Shown piece after piece: positions 9,244-18,076 of a DNA stretch of 43,800 nt. This stretch comes from Lentisphaerota bacterium (GTDB taxonomy: Bacteria > Verrucomicrobiota > Lentisphaeria > Victivallales > UBA1829): assembly GCA_015061565.1 (NCBI GenBank), contig SUWI01000015.1, forward strand, positions 1 to 43,800, written 5' to 3'. Within the stretch, counting starts at the first letter, position 1, and every line of letters begins with the position of its first letter. Under the pieces are notes generated by a model. That model was not told where the DNA came from, ran no database searches, and was given only the letters and a program-made list of their open reading frames with translations. The translations under genes and the position numbers were made by a program.

Positions 9244-9810
9244 TTATTTTACCAGCTGGATCGAAACATCATCGATCATGGCGGTACCGGGGGCATGGAG
9301 GAAACCGAAGCCGATCCATTCATCGGCTCTGACCGTGTATTCTCCCCGGAATGTCTGCGGCTTTTCCGTCAGCTGATATGGTCCGGCAAAATCCGTGCCC
9401 ACATTTTTCCTCCGATAGCCGTTTTTCGCCTTGGGGTCCTTTGTGTCGGTATAGCGGAAAACCCCGACCTTGACGGAGCCTTTCCCGGATGCCTTGAAGG
9501 AGAAGGCGATCTTCCGCTCCCGCGGGCTCTGTTTCAATTCGTCCCACCAGATCAGCTCAAAAGCGTAGCTGGCGACCCCCTCCAGTTTCAGGGCATTGCC
9601 GCTTTCGGATTTGACCAGCGAGGCCCCTCTGCGCAGAGCCCAGTATTTCGGATTGCCGTTTTTATCCACATCCTCGAATGAGCCGTTTTTTAAAAGAGAC
9701 TTTCCGTTCTCCTTCGGGGGAACAGCGGTTGATTTACCGGCTTCTTCCGCAGAAAGGACCGCCGTCACAGAGACCAGCGCGATCAGTAACAGTGAATTCG
9801 TTTTTTTCAT
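9244..9810 (-). CDS. Small secreted carbohydrate-binding-like beta-sandwich protein
   Basis: This 188-residue protein starts at ATG 9810, with AGGAG about 10 nt upstream. A lysine start and hydrophobic core (NSLLLIALVSVTAVLSA) form a Sec signal peptide. The mature part contains LLKNGSFEDVDKNGNPKYW, the usual opening of a CBM4/9-type jelly roll, and ends AMIDDVSIQLVK, the usual closing strand. A middle segment KASGKGSVKVGVFRYTD resembles segments of the two large secreted proteins nearby. No catalytic motif is visible. It lies 22 nt after the DUF4838 gene and 13 nt before the GHL6/GH151-like gene. It is probably a stand-alone glycan-binding partner of the secreted enzymes. Confidence 0.78.
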   Translation of the reverse strand: MKKTNSLLLIALVSVTAVLSAEEAGKSTAVPPKENGKSLLKNGSFEDVDKNGNPKYWALRRGASLVKSESGNALKLEGVASYAFELIWWDELKQSPRERKIAFSFKASGKGSVKVGVFRYTDTKDPKAKNGYRRKNVGTDFAGPYQLTEKPQTFRGEYTVRADEWIGFGFLHAPGTAMIDDVSIQLVK

Positions 9811-9832
9811 TTTTACACTTCTCCTGTTTGGT

Positions 9833-12760
9833 TTATTTTTCCGGCTCGACCGGGGTAAGATAGACTTCCGCAATGTCCACTGTGCCCCGTGGCCGGAGCA
9901 GAAAGCTCTGTTCCTCATCCGGAGCGCCCGGTCGGGTGTATTCGAAAGTCAAAGTCTTCCAGTTTTCCAGATCGTCCAGCTGCTCTTTCCGAATGACCAT
10001 GTGTCCGAGATTTTTTTTCATTCCGGGAGAATACTGAACGGCTTCGAAAGAAACAGTGCCTTTCCCTCGGACTTTGCAGACCACTTTGATCTTCGGAGTC
10101 CGGATCTTGTGCAGCTGGAAGATGAAGCCGGATTTCAGCCGGACGAAATGGAGCGCCGGATTCTTCTCATCGGCAAGATAAGCACCCTCTCCGCCGTATT
10201 GTTTGGCGCTGGACAGATACCATGCGCTGGGCACCGGACCAACCCATTTCCAATGCGCGGGTATCACCGGCTTGCGGGTGGTTTCCCGGAAAGCGCCGTT
10301 ACGCCACAGCCGGGGATCGGGCAGGAAGCGGCCGCCGGCGACCGGGGGGGAAGCGAAACTTACGGGATGGAACACTTCCGCATTGTGCGGCATGGAGGCG
10401 CTCCAAGAGGAAAATTCCGAATTTTTTTCACCGCTGATGAGGCGGGTGCGGAAAATGTTGATCTTGATGACTTCGCCTGGCTTCAGCGGGGTCCCGAGGA
10501 TCGGGCGGACCGGCACCCGGATCTCGGCAATCCACCTGCCGTTCCGATATGAAGACTTCATCACCGCATTGGATTCGAACAAGGGATCCGGACTGCGGGC
10601 CCCGGGTGATTTGATGCCGTCGAACAGCACCCCGTTTTTGTTGAATATCAGCTGATAATACGTTCCGCCGAGGATCGGGGGATTCAGGAAGATTTCTATT
10701 GTGCTGTCTTCCCAGACCGATCCGTCATGCTGAGTTATCTTCGCTTTCATTTTGTTGTAAGCGGGTTCGTCCATTTCGATGCCGAAATAGATATTCTCAC
10801 TGTCGTAGGCGATCCGTGCCTGCGATTGATACTTGGCGAGGGTGCCGTCCGGATGTTTGAACCTGGTCACGATGTCGGCATTTTTCCAATCCGGTTCATC
10901 CAGTTTCCCGTCGATCACGATCTTCCCTCTCAACGGGTATGCCTTGATGTCGCGGAAATTCTCAAGGTAGTCCTGGTAGTTTTTCAGCCAGGTTTTCCGG
11001 AAAAATTCCCGGTCGCGTTTCACATGGCTCAATGCCCGCGGATCGGGATCGAGCGCGGCGGCTTTTTCCGCAGCATCCAGAGCGGCATTCAGTTTCTCCT
11101 TCAGCCCGATCCGGTCGAAGAATTTGCCGGTCATGACGCTGTGCCCGTAGCCCCAGCAACCTGCGGAAGAGAAATAGGCTTCCTCCAGCAGACGGCGGAA
11201 TTCGCGCATGCCGCCCGCCCAGGCTTTGCCGTAGTAGAGCGAGTTGATTTCTTCATAAATCTTGTCATAATCCTGATTGGTTTTCCACTGGAATGCGGCG
11301 CTCAAGTACATCATCTGCCACATCATATACCAGTTATTCTTATTCAGAAATGTTCCGCGTCCGTGGTTGAAGATCCCGTCCGGACAGACCACTTCCGTGC
11401 GGAATCCCAGGATATTCGGCATATTCTTCCGGTAAAAGCGCAGCGTTTCCACCACGGCTTTTTCATTGGGCAGGAAGGATTCCCCGAAAACATAGCACTC
11501 CTCCCATGTATAGATTGGAATCCCCATGCGGTCCCATACCCGGTTGTAATTCAGATACCATTTGTTGGTCGGGCAGGAGGGATCGTCCAGCCGGTGTTTC
11601 CAGCAGCGCCGGTGATTGGAAAGCATCAGGTTGTAAACCCCGGTGTCGGGCTTGATCCCCACGGGCGGCATACTGTAATTCTGATACGTTACGGCGCCGA
11701 TCCGTACATCGGGGAGTTCCTTGCGGACCTCTTTCAGCACGGCATTCAGAAATTTCCAGTAACGTGTGGACACGATGCCCTCGGCTTTTTCCTCTGGAGG
11801 ATCCTGCTTGACGCATTCGGGGCACTCGCACCATTTCGGCAGGTCGTTATTCATAAACCAGTAGATGCTGCCGGGCGGCGAAGCTTTCTGGATCGCAACG
11901 ATATGCCGTGCAAACCGCCGGATGACCTCCGGATTGCTGGTGCAAGGCTGCGGTTCCCCGCCGCAATGATAAATCGGCACCCGTTTGCCGTTGATCAGCG
12001 GAAACCATTCCGGGTGTTCCGCAAACAGCTGGTTCACATAAGTCTCGTATTTTCCCGTCGGGTATTTTCCCGTCGGTTTGTTCACCACGCCGCGGCCGTT
12101 CAGCAGATAGGAGAAGCAATGGGAGCCGTTCAAGCCGATCGCCGCGCGTTTCTTCAGACCTGCCTTCAGCGAGGGCATATTGACGATCCCGCTGAACTCA
12201 TCAATGCGGATGCCGTTGCGCAGACACCAGTCCCAGCTGTCCCACCGGGGCGAATTCCATGCCACTACGGGAGGCAGGTAATAGCGGAACCGGAAATCCG
12301 GCTGTTCCGTATAGCAGCCTTCCGGTATGGAAATGGTCTTCTTTCCGCTCAGGTATTCACCGTCCTTGCCCGGAACCAGCCAGCGCGCCCCGGCGTATTT
12401 CTTCAGCAGGTCATACACGCCGAACAGAATGCCGCAGTCTTCGCTGGCGTCCACCGTCAAACCGTCTTTTTTCGCAGTGATGCGGAATCCCTGTTCCCCG
12501 GTCGCCGGGTCCTTGATCTTTTTCAGATAGACCGGATACGTTCCCCGCTGCGGCACGGTGCCGATGCCGGGCAGCTCGCCGCCGCTGGTCAACGCCAGAT
12601 ATTTTGCCAGTTCCTCTGCCGCATGTTTTTCCGCCGGGCCCGCATTCGGCGCCACCACGATGCTGCAGACTGTTTTGCCGTTGTCCGTCAGTTTGAAAGA
12701 CTCCGCCGAACACCCCAGCGCCAGCGCGGTCATGAAAATTGAAATCAGTCCGAATTTCAT
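9833..12760 (-). CDS. Secreted DUF4838 glycoside-hydrolase-like protein with CBM9-type domain
   Basis: This 975-residue protein opens with a Sec signal peptide (MKFGLISIFMTALALGCSA). Residues about 25-150 form the alpha/beta domain that precedes many GH20/GH67-like barrels (HAAEELAKYLALTSGG). About 165-560 is the DUF4838 barrel, with NDLPKWCECPECVKQDPP, YNLMLSNHRRCW and YTWEECYVFGES as recognisable segments. About 610-800 is a CBM9-like module (KIVIDGKLDEPDWKNAD, IYFGIEMDEP, EIFLNPP). The last 150 residues look like another beta-sandwich. It lies 46 nt after the pseudopilin gene. It is probably an extracellular or periplasmic glycan hydrolase; no DUF4838 substrate is known to me. Confidence 0.82.
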   Translation of the reverse strand: MKFGLISIFMTALALGCSAESFKLTDNGKTVCSIVVAPNAGPAEKHAAEELAKYLALTSGGELPGIGTVPQRGTYPVYLKKIKDPATGEQGFRITAKKDGLTVDASEDCGILFGVYDLLKKYAGARWLVPGKDGEYLSGKKTISIPEGCYTEQPDFRFRYYLPPVVAWNSPRWDSWDWCLRNGIRIDEFSGIVNMPSLKAGLKKRAAIGLNGSHCFSYLLNGRGVVNKPTGKYPTGKYETYVNQLFAEHPEWFPLINGKRVPIYHCGGEPQPCTSNPEVIRRFARHIVAIQKASPPGSIYWFMNNDLPKWCECPECVKQDPPEEKAEGIVSTRYWKFLNAVLKEVRKELPDVRIGAVTYQNYSMPPVGIKPDTGVYNLMLSNHRRCWKHRLDDPSCPTNKWYLNYNRVWDRMGIPIYTWEECYVFGESFLPNEKAVVETLRFYRKNMPNILGFRTEVVCPDGIFNHGRGTFLNKNNWYMMWQMMYLSAAFQWKTNQDYDKIYEEINSLYYGKAWAGGMREFRRLLEEAYFSSAGCWGYGHSVMTGKFFDRIGLKEKLNAALDAAEKAAALDPDPRALSHVKRDREFFRKTWLKNYQDYLENFRDIKAYPLRGKIVIDGKLDEPDWKNADIVTRFKHPDGTLAKYQSQARIAYDSENIYFGIEMDEPAYNKMKAKITQHDGSVWEDSTIEIFLNPPILGGTYYQLIFNKNGVLFDGIKSPGARSPDPLFESNAVMKSSYRNGRWIAEIRVPVRPILGTPLKPGEVIKINIFRTRLISGEKNSEFSSWSASMPHNAEVFHPVSFASPPVAGGRFLPDPRLWRNGAFRETTRKPVIPAHWKWVGPVPSAWYLSSAKQYGGEGAYLADEKNPALHFVRLKSGFIFQLHKIRTPKIKVVCKVRGKGTVSFEAVQYSPGMKKNLGHMVIRKEQLDDLENWKTLTFEYTRPGAPDEEQSFLLRPRGTVDIAEVYLTPVEPEK

Positions 12761-12806
12761 AGGATTTCCTTTCTTATTCGGTCGGTTTCGATCCGGCCGC
12801 TTTGTG

Positions 12807-13556
12807 TCAATTGAACTTGCACCAGCCGAGGAATGTATTCCGGTCAGCTATATTATAGGCCCAGGCACATTGTCCCAGAAATCCGGGCGGTGCCGGTTTC
12901 TGATGGTCCGTCCAAATGGAACCGTAGCAATTCAGCGGGTTGGCGGCAACAAATTTATCTACATGCCCGTCTCCGTAAAGAATATTCAAGGTTTTGCTGC
13001 CGTGATTCGGCTTTACCTGCTTATCCGCTCTTTCTTCCGAGGTATCGCGAAAACCGAGAGCAAGTCCCAGATAGGTTCCATGATTTTCCAGCAGGATAAA
13101 CTGAGCCGACGGTGCGGTACAGCGGTGGCGCCGGACCGGTTTCGACCGGTTCTGGAATGAATCCAGCACCATGTAGTTGTAGCCGTAACCGCAGGTTATC
13201 TCCGAATTCTGGTCCTGAACCTTAAGTGTGGCAAGAAAGGAAGGACAGCGGGCAATATTATACGATGAAATGTATTTCAGCTGTTCCTTGAATGCCTGGA
13301 CCCAGGGAACAGCATACATGGAACTTGCCGGATAGTATTCTGTCCATTCGGAATTATAGTCGCTTATGGCAAAGCTCAACTGTTTCTGGTTGTTCGCGCA
13401 TTGAGTCGTTCTGGCCGATTCCCTCGCCTTGTTCAGCGCAGGCAGCAGCAGTCCCGCCAGAATCGCAATGATGGCAATCACGACCAGGAGCTCTATCAGT
13501 GTGAAACGGCTTGTGACATGACTTTTCTGTTTTGTTTCCTTTGATTGGTAACTCAT
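12807..13556 (-). CDS. Prepilin-type N-terminal cleavage/methylation protein (pseudopilin), module B
   Basis: This 249-residue protein starts [25 protein letters not shown] 13556 has AAAGGA 8 nt upstream; the longer in-frame reading has no support. The prepilin helix [18 protein letters not shown] is followed by [13 protein letters not shown]. Arg replaces Gly before the cleavage Phe. The C-terminal half has [19 protein letters not shown], a variant of the H-X9-DG motif, and conserved Trp/Cys near the end. It lies 26 nt after the GH3 gene and 46 nt before the secreted DUF4838 gene, the same relative place as the pseudopilin of module A. It is probably inner-membrane anchored or assembled by a type II secretion/type IV pilus-like machine encoded elsewhere. 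Confidence 0.9.
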   Translation of the reverse strand: MSYQSKETKQKSHVTSRFTLIELLVVIAIIAILAGLLLPALNKARESARTTQCANNQKQLSFAISDYNSEWTEYYPASSMYAVPWVQAFKEQLKYISSYNIARCPSFLATLKVQDQNSEITCGYGYNYMVLDSFQNRSKPVRRHRCTAPSAQFILLENHGTYLGLALGFRDTSEERADKQVKPNHGSKTLNILYGDGHVDKFVAANPLNCYGSIWTDHQKPAPPGFLGQCAWAYNIADRNTFLGWCKFN

Positions 13557-13582
13557 TTTTTGATCCTTTCCCGTGGTTGATT

Positions 13583-15190
13583 TTATGATTGAGCTTTGAC
13601 ATAACCTTCGATGGAAACCGGGCTTTTTCCCCGGCAGGTGGACTCGCCGAACAAGACCCGGACCGCCTCCCGTTGAGCTGCGGGATGGGCCGACCATGCC
13701 GAAATATAGGCATCGCAGCTCGGTACATCGTAGAGGAAAAATGGGTTGGCAAAGCCGATCACGATCCGTTTTCTGATTTTTTCATTTGCCAGGAACGGCC
13801 AGATATTGTTGCTCATGCCGCGGTAATCCACAAAACGAGCCCGGCCGAGATTCAGGAGAATGACCGCATCGGCTTTTTCCAGTTCGGAGAAATCGGCGTC
13901 ATTCAAAGCGGAATAATGTACCTCCCCGTATTCGGAAAGTTTTTCCAGAAACGGGTTGACCGCCTTATGAACGAGTTCATTGGAAGGAGTCCCGAGAACC
14001 CAATACACGGCGTCGGTTTTCCGTTCCAGCGGGATGCCGCGTCCGGTATTCCGGAGCAGGGTCAGGGCGTCTTGTGCCATTTTTTCCGCGATCCGGTGTG
14101 AATCAGGGAGATCGCAGGGAGCGGGGCGCAAATCGAGCCGGGCTTTGAATTCCAGCACATGCCGGACCGCATCATCGAGCCGTTCGTGCGAAAGTCTGCC
14201 TTGGGCCTCCATGCGGCGCATGAGATCGAAGAAGCGTTCCGCATCGGGCCAGAGGAACAGGTCGATTCCGGCATTGAAAGCGTCCATCATCCGGGTATCG
14301 TAATCGGCCCAGGAACAGAATCCGTTCATAACCAGAGCATCGGAAATGATCAGACCCCGATATCCCAGTTCCCCGAGAAGGAGGTTCTGCAAAATGACTT
14401 TCGAAACAGTGGCAGGCCGGTATTTCTGCGAGACCGGGTCCATCGGTTCCAGCTGCGGCATGGCGATATGTCCGATCATGACGGACATCACTCCTTCATC
14501 GATGACGGCTTTCCAGACTTTGCCGTAACTCTTCATCCATTCCTCTCTGGTCAGCGGGTTGAAGCTGGTAACGAAATGCTGATTCCGGGTGTCGATGCCG
14601 TCGCCGGGAAAATGCTTGGCGCAGGCTGCGCAGTTGTGCTCCTGGAGTCCCCGGATATGTTCGAGCAGGAACGGGATAATAAAATCAGGCTTGTCGCCGT
14701 AGGACCGGATGCCGGTGATGGGATTGTCCCTGTTCAGCGCCAGGTCGGTAACGGTTCCGTAGGTGCAGTGGACATTGATGGAACCAGCTTCCAACGCGGT
14801 GATCCGTCCCGCGGTGTAAGCGTTCTTCGGGTCGCCGGTGGCGGCGATGGCCATGGCTTCCGGAAAACCGGTGAACCTGGTGGCGTTCATCTGGCCGCCG
14901 ACGCCCTGCTCGAAATCGCTGACCAGCACGGGCGGGATCCCGGTCGTATGGAGCAGCGCATCCGTCTGGGCCTTGACTTCGGCTTCGGTCATGTTGGTTT
15001 TGTCAATCACTTCGCTGCCGACATAAACCGCGCCGACCGGATATTTTTTCAGCCAGTCGGCAATTGGTCCTTTCTTCTCAAAATTGATAATCCGCTCACA
15101 GACGATCTGACCGATCTTTTCATCGAACGAAAGGGAACGGATGGTGTCTTCGATCTGCTTTTTCTGCGATTCCGTCAGTTCTTTCAACAT
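13583..15190 (-). CDS. GH3-family beta-N-acetylhexosaminidase-like enzyme
   Basis: This 535-residue protein starts at ATG 15190 with GGAG 8 nt upstream. The GH3 barrel (about 15-345) carries KHFPGDG (192-198), the following DTRNQH whose His205 corresponds to the catalytic His of NagZ-type enzymes, and [12 protein letters not shown] with the nucleophile D284. The C-terminal part (about 370-530) is the alpha/beta-sandwich domain found in longer GH3 proteins. There is no signal peptide. The KHFPGDGxDxRxQH form of the loop differs from classical NagZ (KHFPGHGDT) and resembles hexosaminidases of anaerobes. It lies 4 nt after the oxidoreductase gene. The likely role is cytosolic release of GlcNAc or a related sugar. 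Confidence 0.85.
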   Translation of the reverse strand: MLKELTESQKKQIEDTIRSLSFDEKIGQIVCERIINFEKKGPIADWLKKYPVGAVYVGSEVIDKTNMTEAEVKAQTDALLHTTGIPPVLVSDFEQGVGGQMNATRFTGFPEAMAIAATGDPKNAYTAGRITALEAGSINVHCTYGTVTDLALNRDNPITGIRSYGDKPDFIIPFLLEHIRGLQEHNCAACAKHFPGDGIDTRNQHFVTSFNPLTREEWMKSYGKVWKAVIDEGVMSVMIGHIAMPQLEPMDPVSQKYRPATVSKVILQNLLLGELGYRGLIISDALVMNGFCSWADYDTRMMDAFNAGIDLFLWPDAERFFDLMRRMEAQGRLSHERLDDAVRHVLEFKARLDLRPAPCDLPDSHRIAEKMAQDALTLLRNTGRGIPLERKTDAVYWVLGTPSNELVHKAVNPFLEKLSEYGEVHYSALNDADFSELEKADAVILLNLGRARFVDYRGMSNNIWPFLANEKIRKRIVIGFANPFFLYDVPSCDAYISAWSAHPAAQREAVRVLFGESTCRGKSPVSIEGYVKAQS

Positions 15191-15194
15191 TTTA

Positions 15195-16283
15195 TCAGCT
15201 CCACGGATATTTGATTTGCTTGAGCGCACCGCCTTCGCGGGCGGATTCGGCGGCGAAAATGCCGGGCAGGGTCATGGCGAGACCTTCGCGGATGCCGATC
15301 GGGGAGGTCTTTCCGTTCAGAATCGCTTCGGCAAAATCCTTCAGCATCAGATTGTCGCTGCCGTTGTGACCGCAGCTCGCCTTGCGGAACATATCTTCGT
15401 CCAGAATCGGCAAGCCGGTGGGACGGGAATCCCAGTCCGGCGTCAGCTGGATTTCCAGAAACTCATTTTCGGCGGAAAAATCATTCAGTCCCTTGAACCA
15501 GACGCGGGCTTTCTGATTGTAAAGCCAGACATTCGCCTTTTCGGCAAAGATCCGGGTCGTGTGCTGGGGACCGTGGGTCGGCACGCCGAAAGCCGTCAGC
15601 AGCCGGACCACCAGATTGTCTTTCGTCCGCAGCAGGGCGGACATGGCATTGTGGGCCCTGCCGTTGCCGAGGCGGTCGTAAGTGCTCATGCAGGAAACCG
15701 CGGTAAATTCCTCGCCGGTCAGAGCGAGCACCGGCCCCAGGGAGTGGGTGCAGTAGCGGCAGGACTCATAGGCATTGCGCCATGATCCCTTTTTCACCGG
15801 ATCACCGGTGCCATGGACATATTCGGCTTCGATATAGGCAATGCGTCCGAGCAGCCCGAGGTCGCGGAGTTTCAGGATGAACTGTGTTTTCGCCCGGTAA
15901 TTCGGATTCGCGCCGCACATGTAAATCGCTTTGGATTCGCGGACTTTCTTCCAGAGATATTCCCCTTCTTCCACCGAATTGACGCAGGGAATTTCGCCCA
16001 GCACGTGGATGCCGCGGTCCAGCGCCTTGACCACATATTCCGTGTGGACTTCCGGCGGGATCTCGGTGATGACGGCGTCGACCAGACCGGAATCCAGCAG
16101 TTCGTCCGAGCTGCGGAACAGTTTGATTTCGGGGAAAGCGGCTCCGGCGGTTTTCAGCGCGTTTTCATCGGGATCGCTCATTGCGGTCAGCAGACAGCAA
16201 TCGGGCAGAAGTTTTGCAATTCTGGCTACCTGCATCCCTCGCGGGCCGCACCCCAGGATGCCGAACCTTACTTTTTCGTTCAT
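15195..16283 (-). CDS. Gfo/Idh/MocA-family oxidoreductase
   Basis: This 362-residue protein starts MNEKVRFGILGCGPRG at 16283, preceded by AAGGAAG; the longer in-frame extension runs into the promoter. Residues 6-16 are the NAD(P)-binding GxGxxG loop, and the C-terminal two-thirds is the alpha/beta substrate domain with CTHSLGPVLALTG. The usual EKP motif, whose Lys is catalytic in many members, is GEIP here (96-99), with Ile in place of Lys. The family includes sugar dehydrogenases and the NAD-dependent GH109 N-acetylgalactosaminidases. It is the first gene of module B, directly behind a strong promoter. It probably oxidises, isomerises or cleaves a sugar from this pathway. Confidence 0.83.
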   Translation of the reverse strand: MNEKVRFGILGCGPRGMQVARIAKLLPDCCLLTAMSDPDENALKTAGAAFPEIKLFRSSDELLDSGLVDAVITEIPPEVHTEYVVKALDRGIHVLGEIPCVNSVEEGEYLWKKVRESKAIYMCGANPNYRAKTQFILKLRDLGLLGRIAYIEAEYVHGTGDPVKKGSWRNAYESCRYCTHSLGPVLALTGEEFTAVSCMSTYDRLGNGRAHNAMSALLRTKDNLVVRLLTAFGVPTHGPQHTTRIFAEKANVWLYNQKARVWFKGLNDFSAENEFLEIQLTPDWDSRPTGLPILDEDMFRKASCGHNGSDNLMLKDFAEAILNGKTSPIGIREGLAMTLPGIFAAESAREGGALKQIKYPWS

Positions 16284-16323
16284 TTTTCTTCCTTCTATTT
16301 GAAAAATATTTTTTTTAAGATAT

Positions 16324-16352
16324 ATTATAACATATAAACAAATAAATAACAA
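16324..16352 (-). promoter_or_regulatory. Promoter of module B operon
   Basis: Read on the minus strand, TTGTTA (16352-16347), 17 nt and TATAAT (16329-16324) lie about 41 nt before the oxidoreductase ATG. The next six genes are closely spaced and on the same strand, so this probably drives all seven. Confidence 0.68.
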
Positions 16353-16353
16353 G

Positions 16354-16380
16354 ACGCAAAAACAGGTATTATTACGCAAA
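16354..16380. promoter_or_regulatory. ACGCAAA direct repeat, candidate AraC operator of module B
   Basis: ACGCAAA occurs at 16354-16360 and 16374-16380, same orientation, 20 nt apart (about two helical turns). The first copy abuts the -35 box of the module B promoter, the position from which AraC-type activators contact RNA polymerase. The second ends 3 nt before the regulator's own ATG. Binding is inferred, not shown. Confidence 0.45.
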
Positions 16381-16383
16381 TCT

Positions 16384-17211
16384 ATGCAAAATATCAATTA
16401 TTTTGATGATGTTTCCTTTCTGCAAGTCAGCCGGGTGGTCAGCCGGCGGGATGGAGCGCCCAGTCCCCGGCATGAATTCTGGGGGCTCGGGCTCATGCTG
16501 GGCAACGGTTCAGTCAAGACGAACAACATATCCGGAGAAGAGAATATCCATAAATTGCCATTCCTTTACCTGATCCAGCCCAGTCCCGGCGGCAGTTTCT
16601 GGGGCACAGTCAACGGAGAGGAACGCGACAACCGCTGGTTCATCATGCAGGGGCCGCGCGCTGAACGGATCGTAAAATCGGTCGAACAGGCCTTTGACCG
16701 GAAAAACAGCAAATTCATTTATCTGAAAAGCTATCAGGAGCTGATCGCCATACACCAGAAAATGCTGCATATTTTCCAGCGCGGGATCCCATCCCAGCAA
16801 TACCTGCTGGCGGTATGTCTGGAAGAATTCGTCGGGGCGATCTGCAGCGCAATGACGGTATCGCGGCAGAATTCGCCGGTATTCGATCATGTGGCGAAAA
16901 TCGCGGAAAAGATCAGTGCCGATCCCGGTAAGGAATATGACTTTATGCAGCTGGCCCGGGAGCACCGGATCTCTTATGACCATTTACGGCGCTGTTTCCT
17001 GGAATATGCGGGGAAGCCCCTTTACGAATTTCTGCTGGAAAAACGGCTGGTGCTGGCCGATTCCCTGCTGCGGGAATCCTGCTGCAGCATCAAGGAAATC
17101 GCCGAACGCTGCGGCTTCCCCCGGCAGGCGGAATTCGCCCGTTTTGTGAAACAACGCACGGGCCTCACCCCGTCAGAACTGCGCAAACAGCCCGATTTGG
17201 ATTCGGTATGA
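16384..17211 (+). CDS. AraC-family transcriptional regulator, module B
   Basis: This 275-residue regulator starts MQNINYFDDVSF at 16384. No clear Shine-Dalgarno is visible, so translation may be weak. The N-terminal part (about 1-110) resembles a cupin-like sensor: HEFWGLGLMLGNGS, and FLYLIQPSPGGSFWG. The AraC HTH pair occupies about 170-270, with FMQLAREHRISYDHLRRCF and SIKEIAERCGFPRQAEFARFV before GLTPSELRKQ. It is divergent from the seven-gene module B operon and shares a 100-nt AT-rich gap with it. It probably controls that operon and possibly its own expression through the repeats next to its start codon. Confidence 0.87.
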   Translation: MQNINYFDDVSFLQVSRVVSRRDGAPSPRHEFWGLGLMLGNGSVKTNNISGEENIHKLPFLYLIQPSPGGSFWGTVNGEERDNRWFIMQGPRAERIVKSVEQAFDRKNSKFIYLKSYQELIAIHQKMLHIFQRGIPSQQYLLAVCLEEFVGAICSAMTVSRQNSPVFDHVAKIAEKISADPGKEYDFMQLAREHRISYDHLRRCFLEYAGKPLYEFLLEKRLVLADSLLRESCCSIKEIAERCGFPRQAEFARFVKQRTGLTPSELRKQPDLDSV

Positions 17212-17260
17212 CGGTCCGATAAAAAAATCCTGCGGGAAAAAGATTTCCCCGCAGGACCGT
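17211..17260. terminator. Bidirectional terminator between AraC gene and hisF
   Basis: The stem TCCTGCGGG/CCCGCAGGA (17228-17236 with 17248-17256) is followed on the minus strand by seven T (17227-17221), ideal for ending hisF transcription. On the plus strand an outer stem ACGGTCC/GGACCGT (17211-17217 with 17254-17260) can form, followed by a weaker T-rich run. Confidence 0.8.
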
Positions 17261-17281
17261 TTCTTTGGCAAACAGCCGGAC

Positions 17282-18049
17282 TCAGAGTTTCACGTTGACG
17301 CCGTTGGCTTTCAGATACTTCTTGAGTTCCATGATGTCGATCATGTGGAAATGGAATACCGAGGCCGCCAGCAGGACCGTCGCGCCGGCTTTGGCCGCTT
17401 CCAGGAAATGTTCCATCTTGCCCGCGCCGCCCGAGGCGACCACCTGCGCTTTGCAGTTGTCATGGATCGCCTTGATGACCGGCAGATCGTAACCGGTTTT
17501 CGCACCGTCGCCCGCTTTGCTGGTCGGCAGGATCACTTTGACCCCGAAACCGTCGACTTTCTTCGCCCATTCCACCGCATCGCAACCGGTCGCCGTGCGG
17601 CCGCCGTCGATATACACTTCATAGCCGGAGGGCAGGGAAGGATTGACATCGACGTCGATCGCCACCGTGACCGCATCCGCGCCGAATTCCTTGATCATCG
17701 CCGGGATGATTTCCGGTTTGCGGAACGCCGCGCTGCTGGTGGAGATCTTGTTGGCTCCGGCGGCCAGGACCGCGGCCGCGGATTTGACGTCGGAAATGCC
17801 GCCGCCGACCGTGAACGGAACGGTGCAGGCTTCCGCCACGCGTTTCACCACATCCAGCAGCGTCCCGCGGTTTTCCACGGTCGCGGTGATGTCCAGCAGG
17901 GCCAGCTCGTCCGCGCCCGCCTTGCAGTAGGCCTGTGCGCAGGCGACCGGATCGCCCGCATCGGCGATATCCACAAAATGAACTCCCTTGACGACTCGTC
18001 CGGCACGCATGTCCAGACACGGCATGATTTTGATGATCTCACTGCTCAT
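17282..18049 (-). CDS. hisF: Imidazole glycerol phosphate synthase cyclase subunit
   Basis: This 255-residue (beta/alpha)8 barrel makes imidazole glycerol phosphate and AICAR from PRFAR and ammonia in histidine synthesis. Catalytic aspartates are D13 (PCLDMRAGRVVKGVHF) and D132 (AIDVDV), matching D11 and D130 of the Thermotoga enzyme. Phosphate-binding VGGGI and ASGGAGKMEHF and the C-terminal GVNVKL are conserved. One loop reads LPTSKAGDGAKTGYD, where I recall LLTSMDRDGTKxGYD as usual. The glutaminase partner hisH is not in the window. It lies 27 nt after an M20 peptidase gene and ends an operon of otherwise unrelated genes. Confidence 0.95.
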   Translation of the reverse strand: MSSEIIKIMPCLDMRAGRVVKGVHFVDIADAGDPVACAQAYCKAGADELALLDITATVENRGTLLDVVKRVAEACTVPFTVGGGISDVKSAAAVLAAGANKISTSSAAFRKPEIIPAMIKEFGADAVTVAIDVDVNPSLPSGYEVYIDGGRTATGCDAVEWAKKVDGFGVKVILPTSKAGDGAKTGYDLPVIKAIHDNCKAQVVASGGAGKMEHFLEAAKAGATVLLAASVFHFHMIDIMELKKYLKANGVNVKL

Positions 18050-18076
18050 GATTCGGTATCCTTTCGGGTTGAATAT

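Noticed and set aside
10727-12742. A 671-codon plus-strand frame opposite the DUF4838 gene
   Set aside because: The minus-strand frame has a signal peptide, domains and operon spacing; the plus-strand frame has none.
12701-12760. DUF4838 protein as a lipoprotein
   Set aside because: LALGC has Leu at the position before Gly where Ala or Ser is expected; an ordinary signal peptidase site after CSA is as likely.
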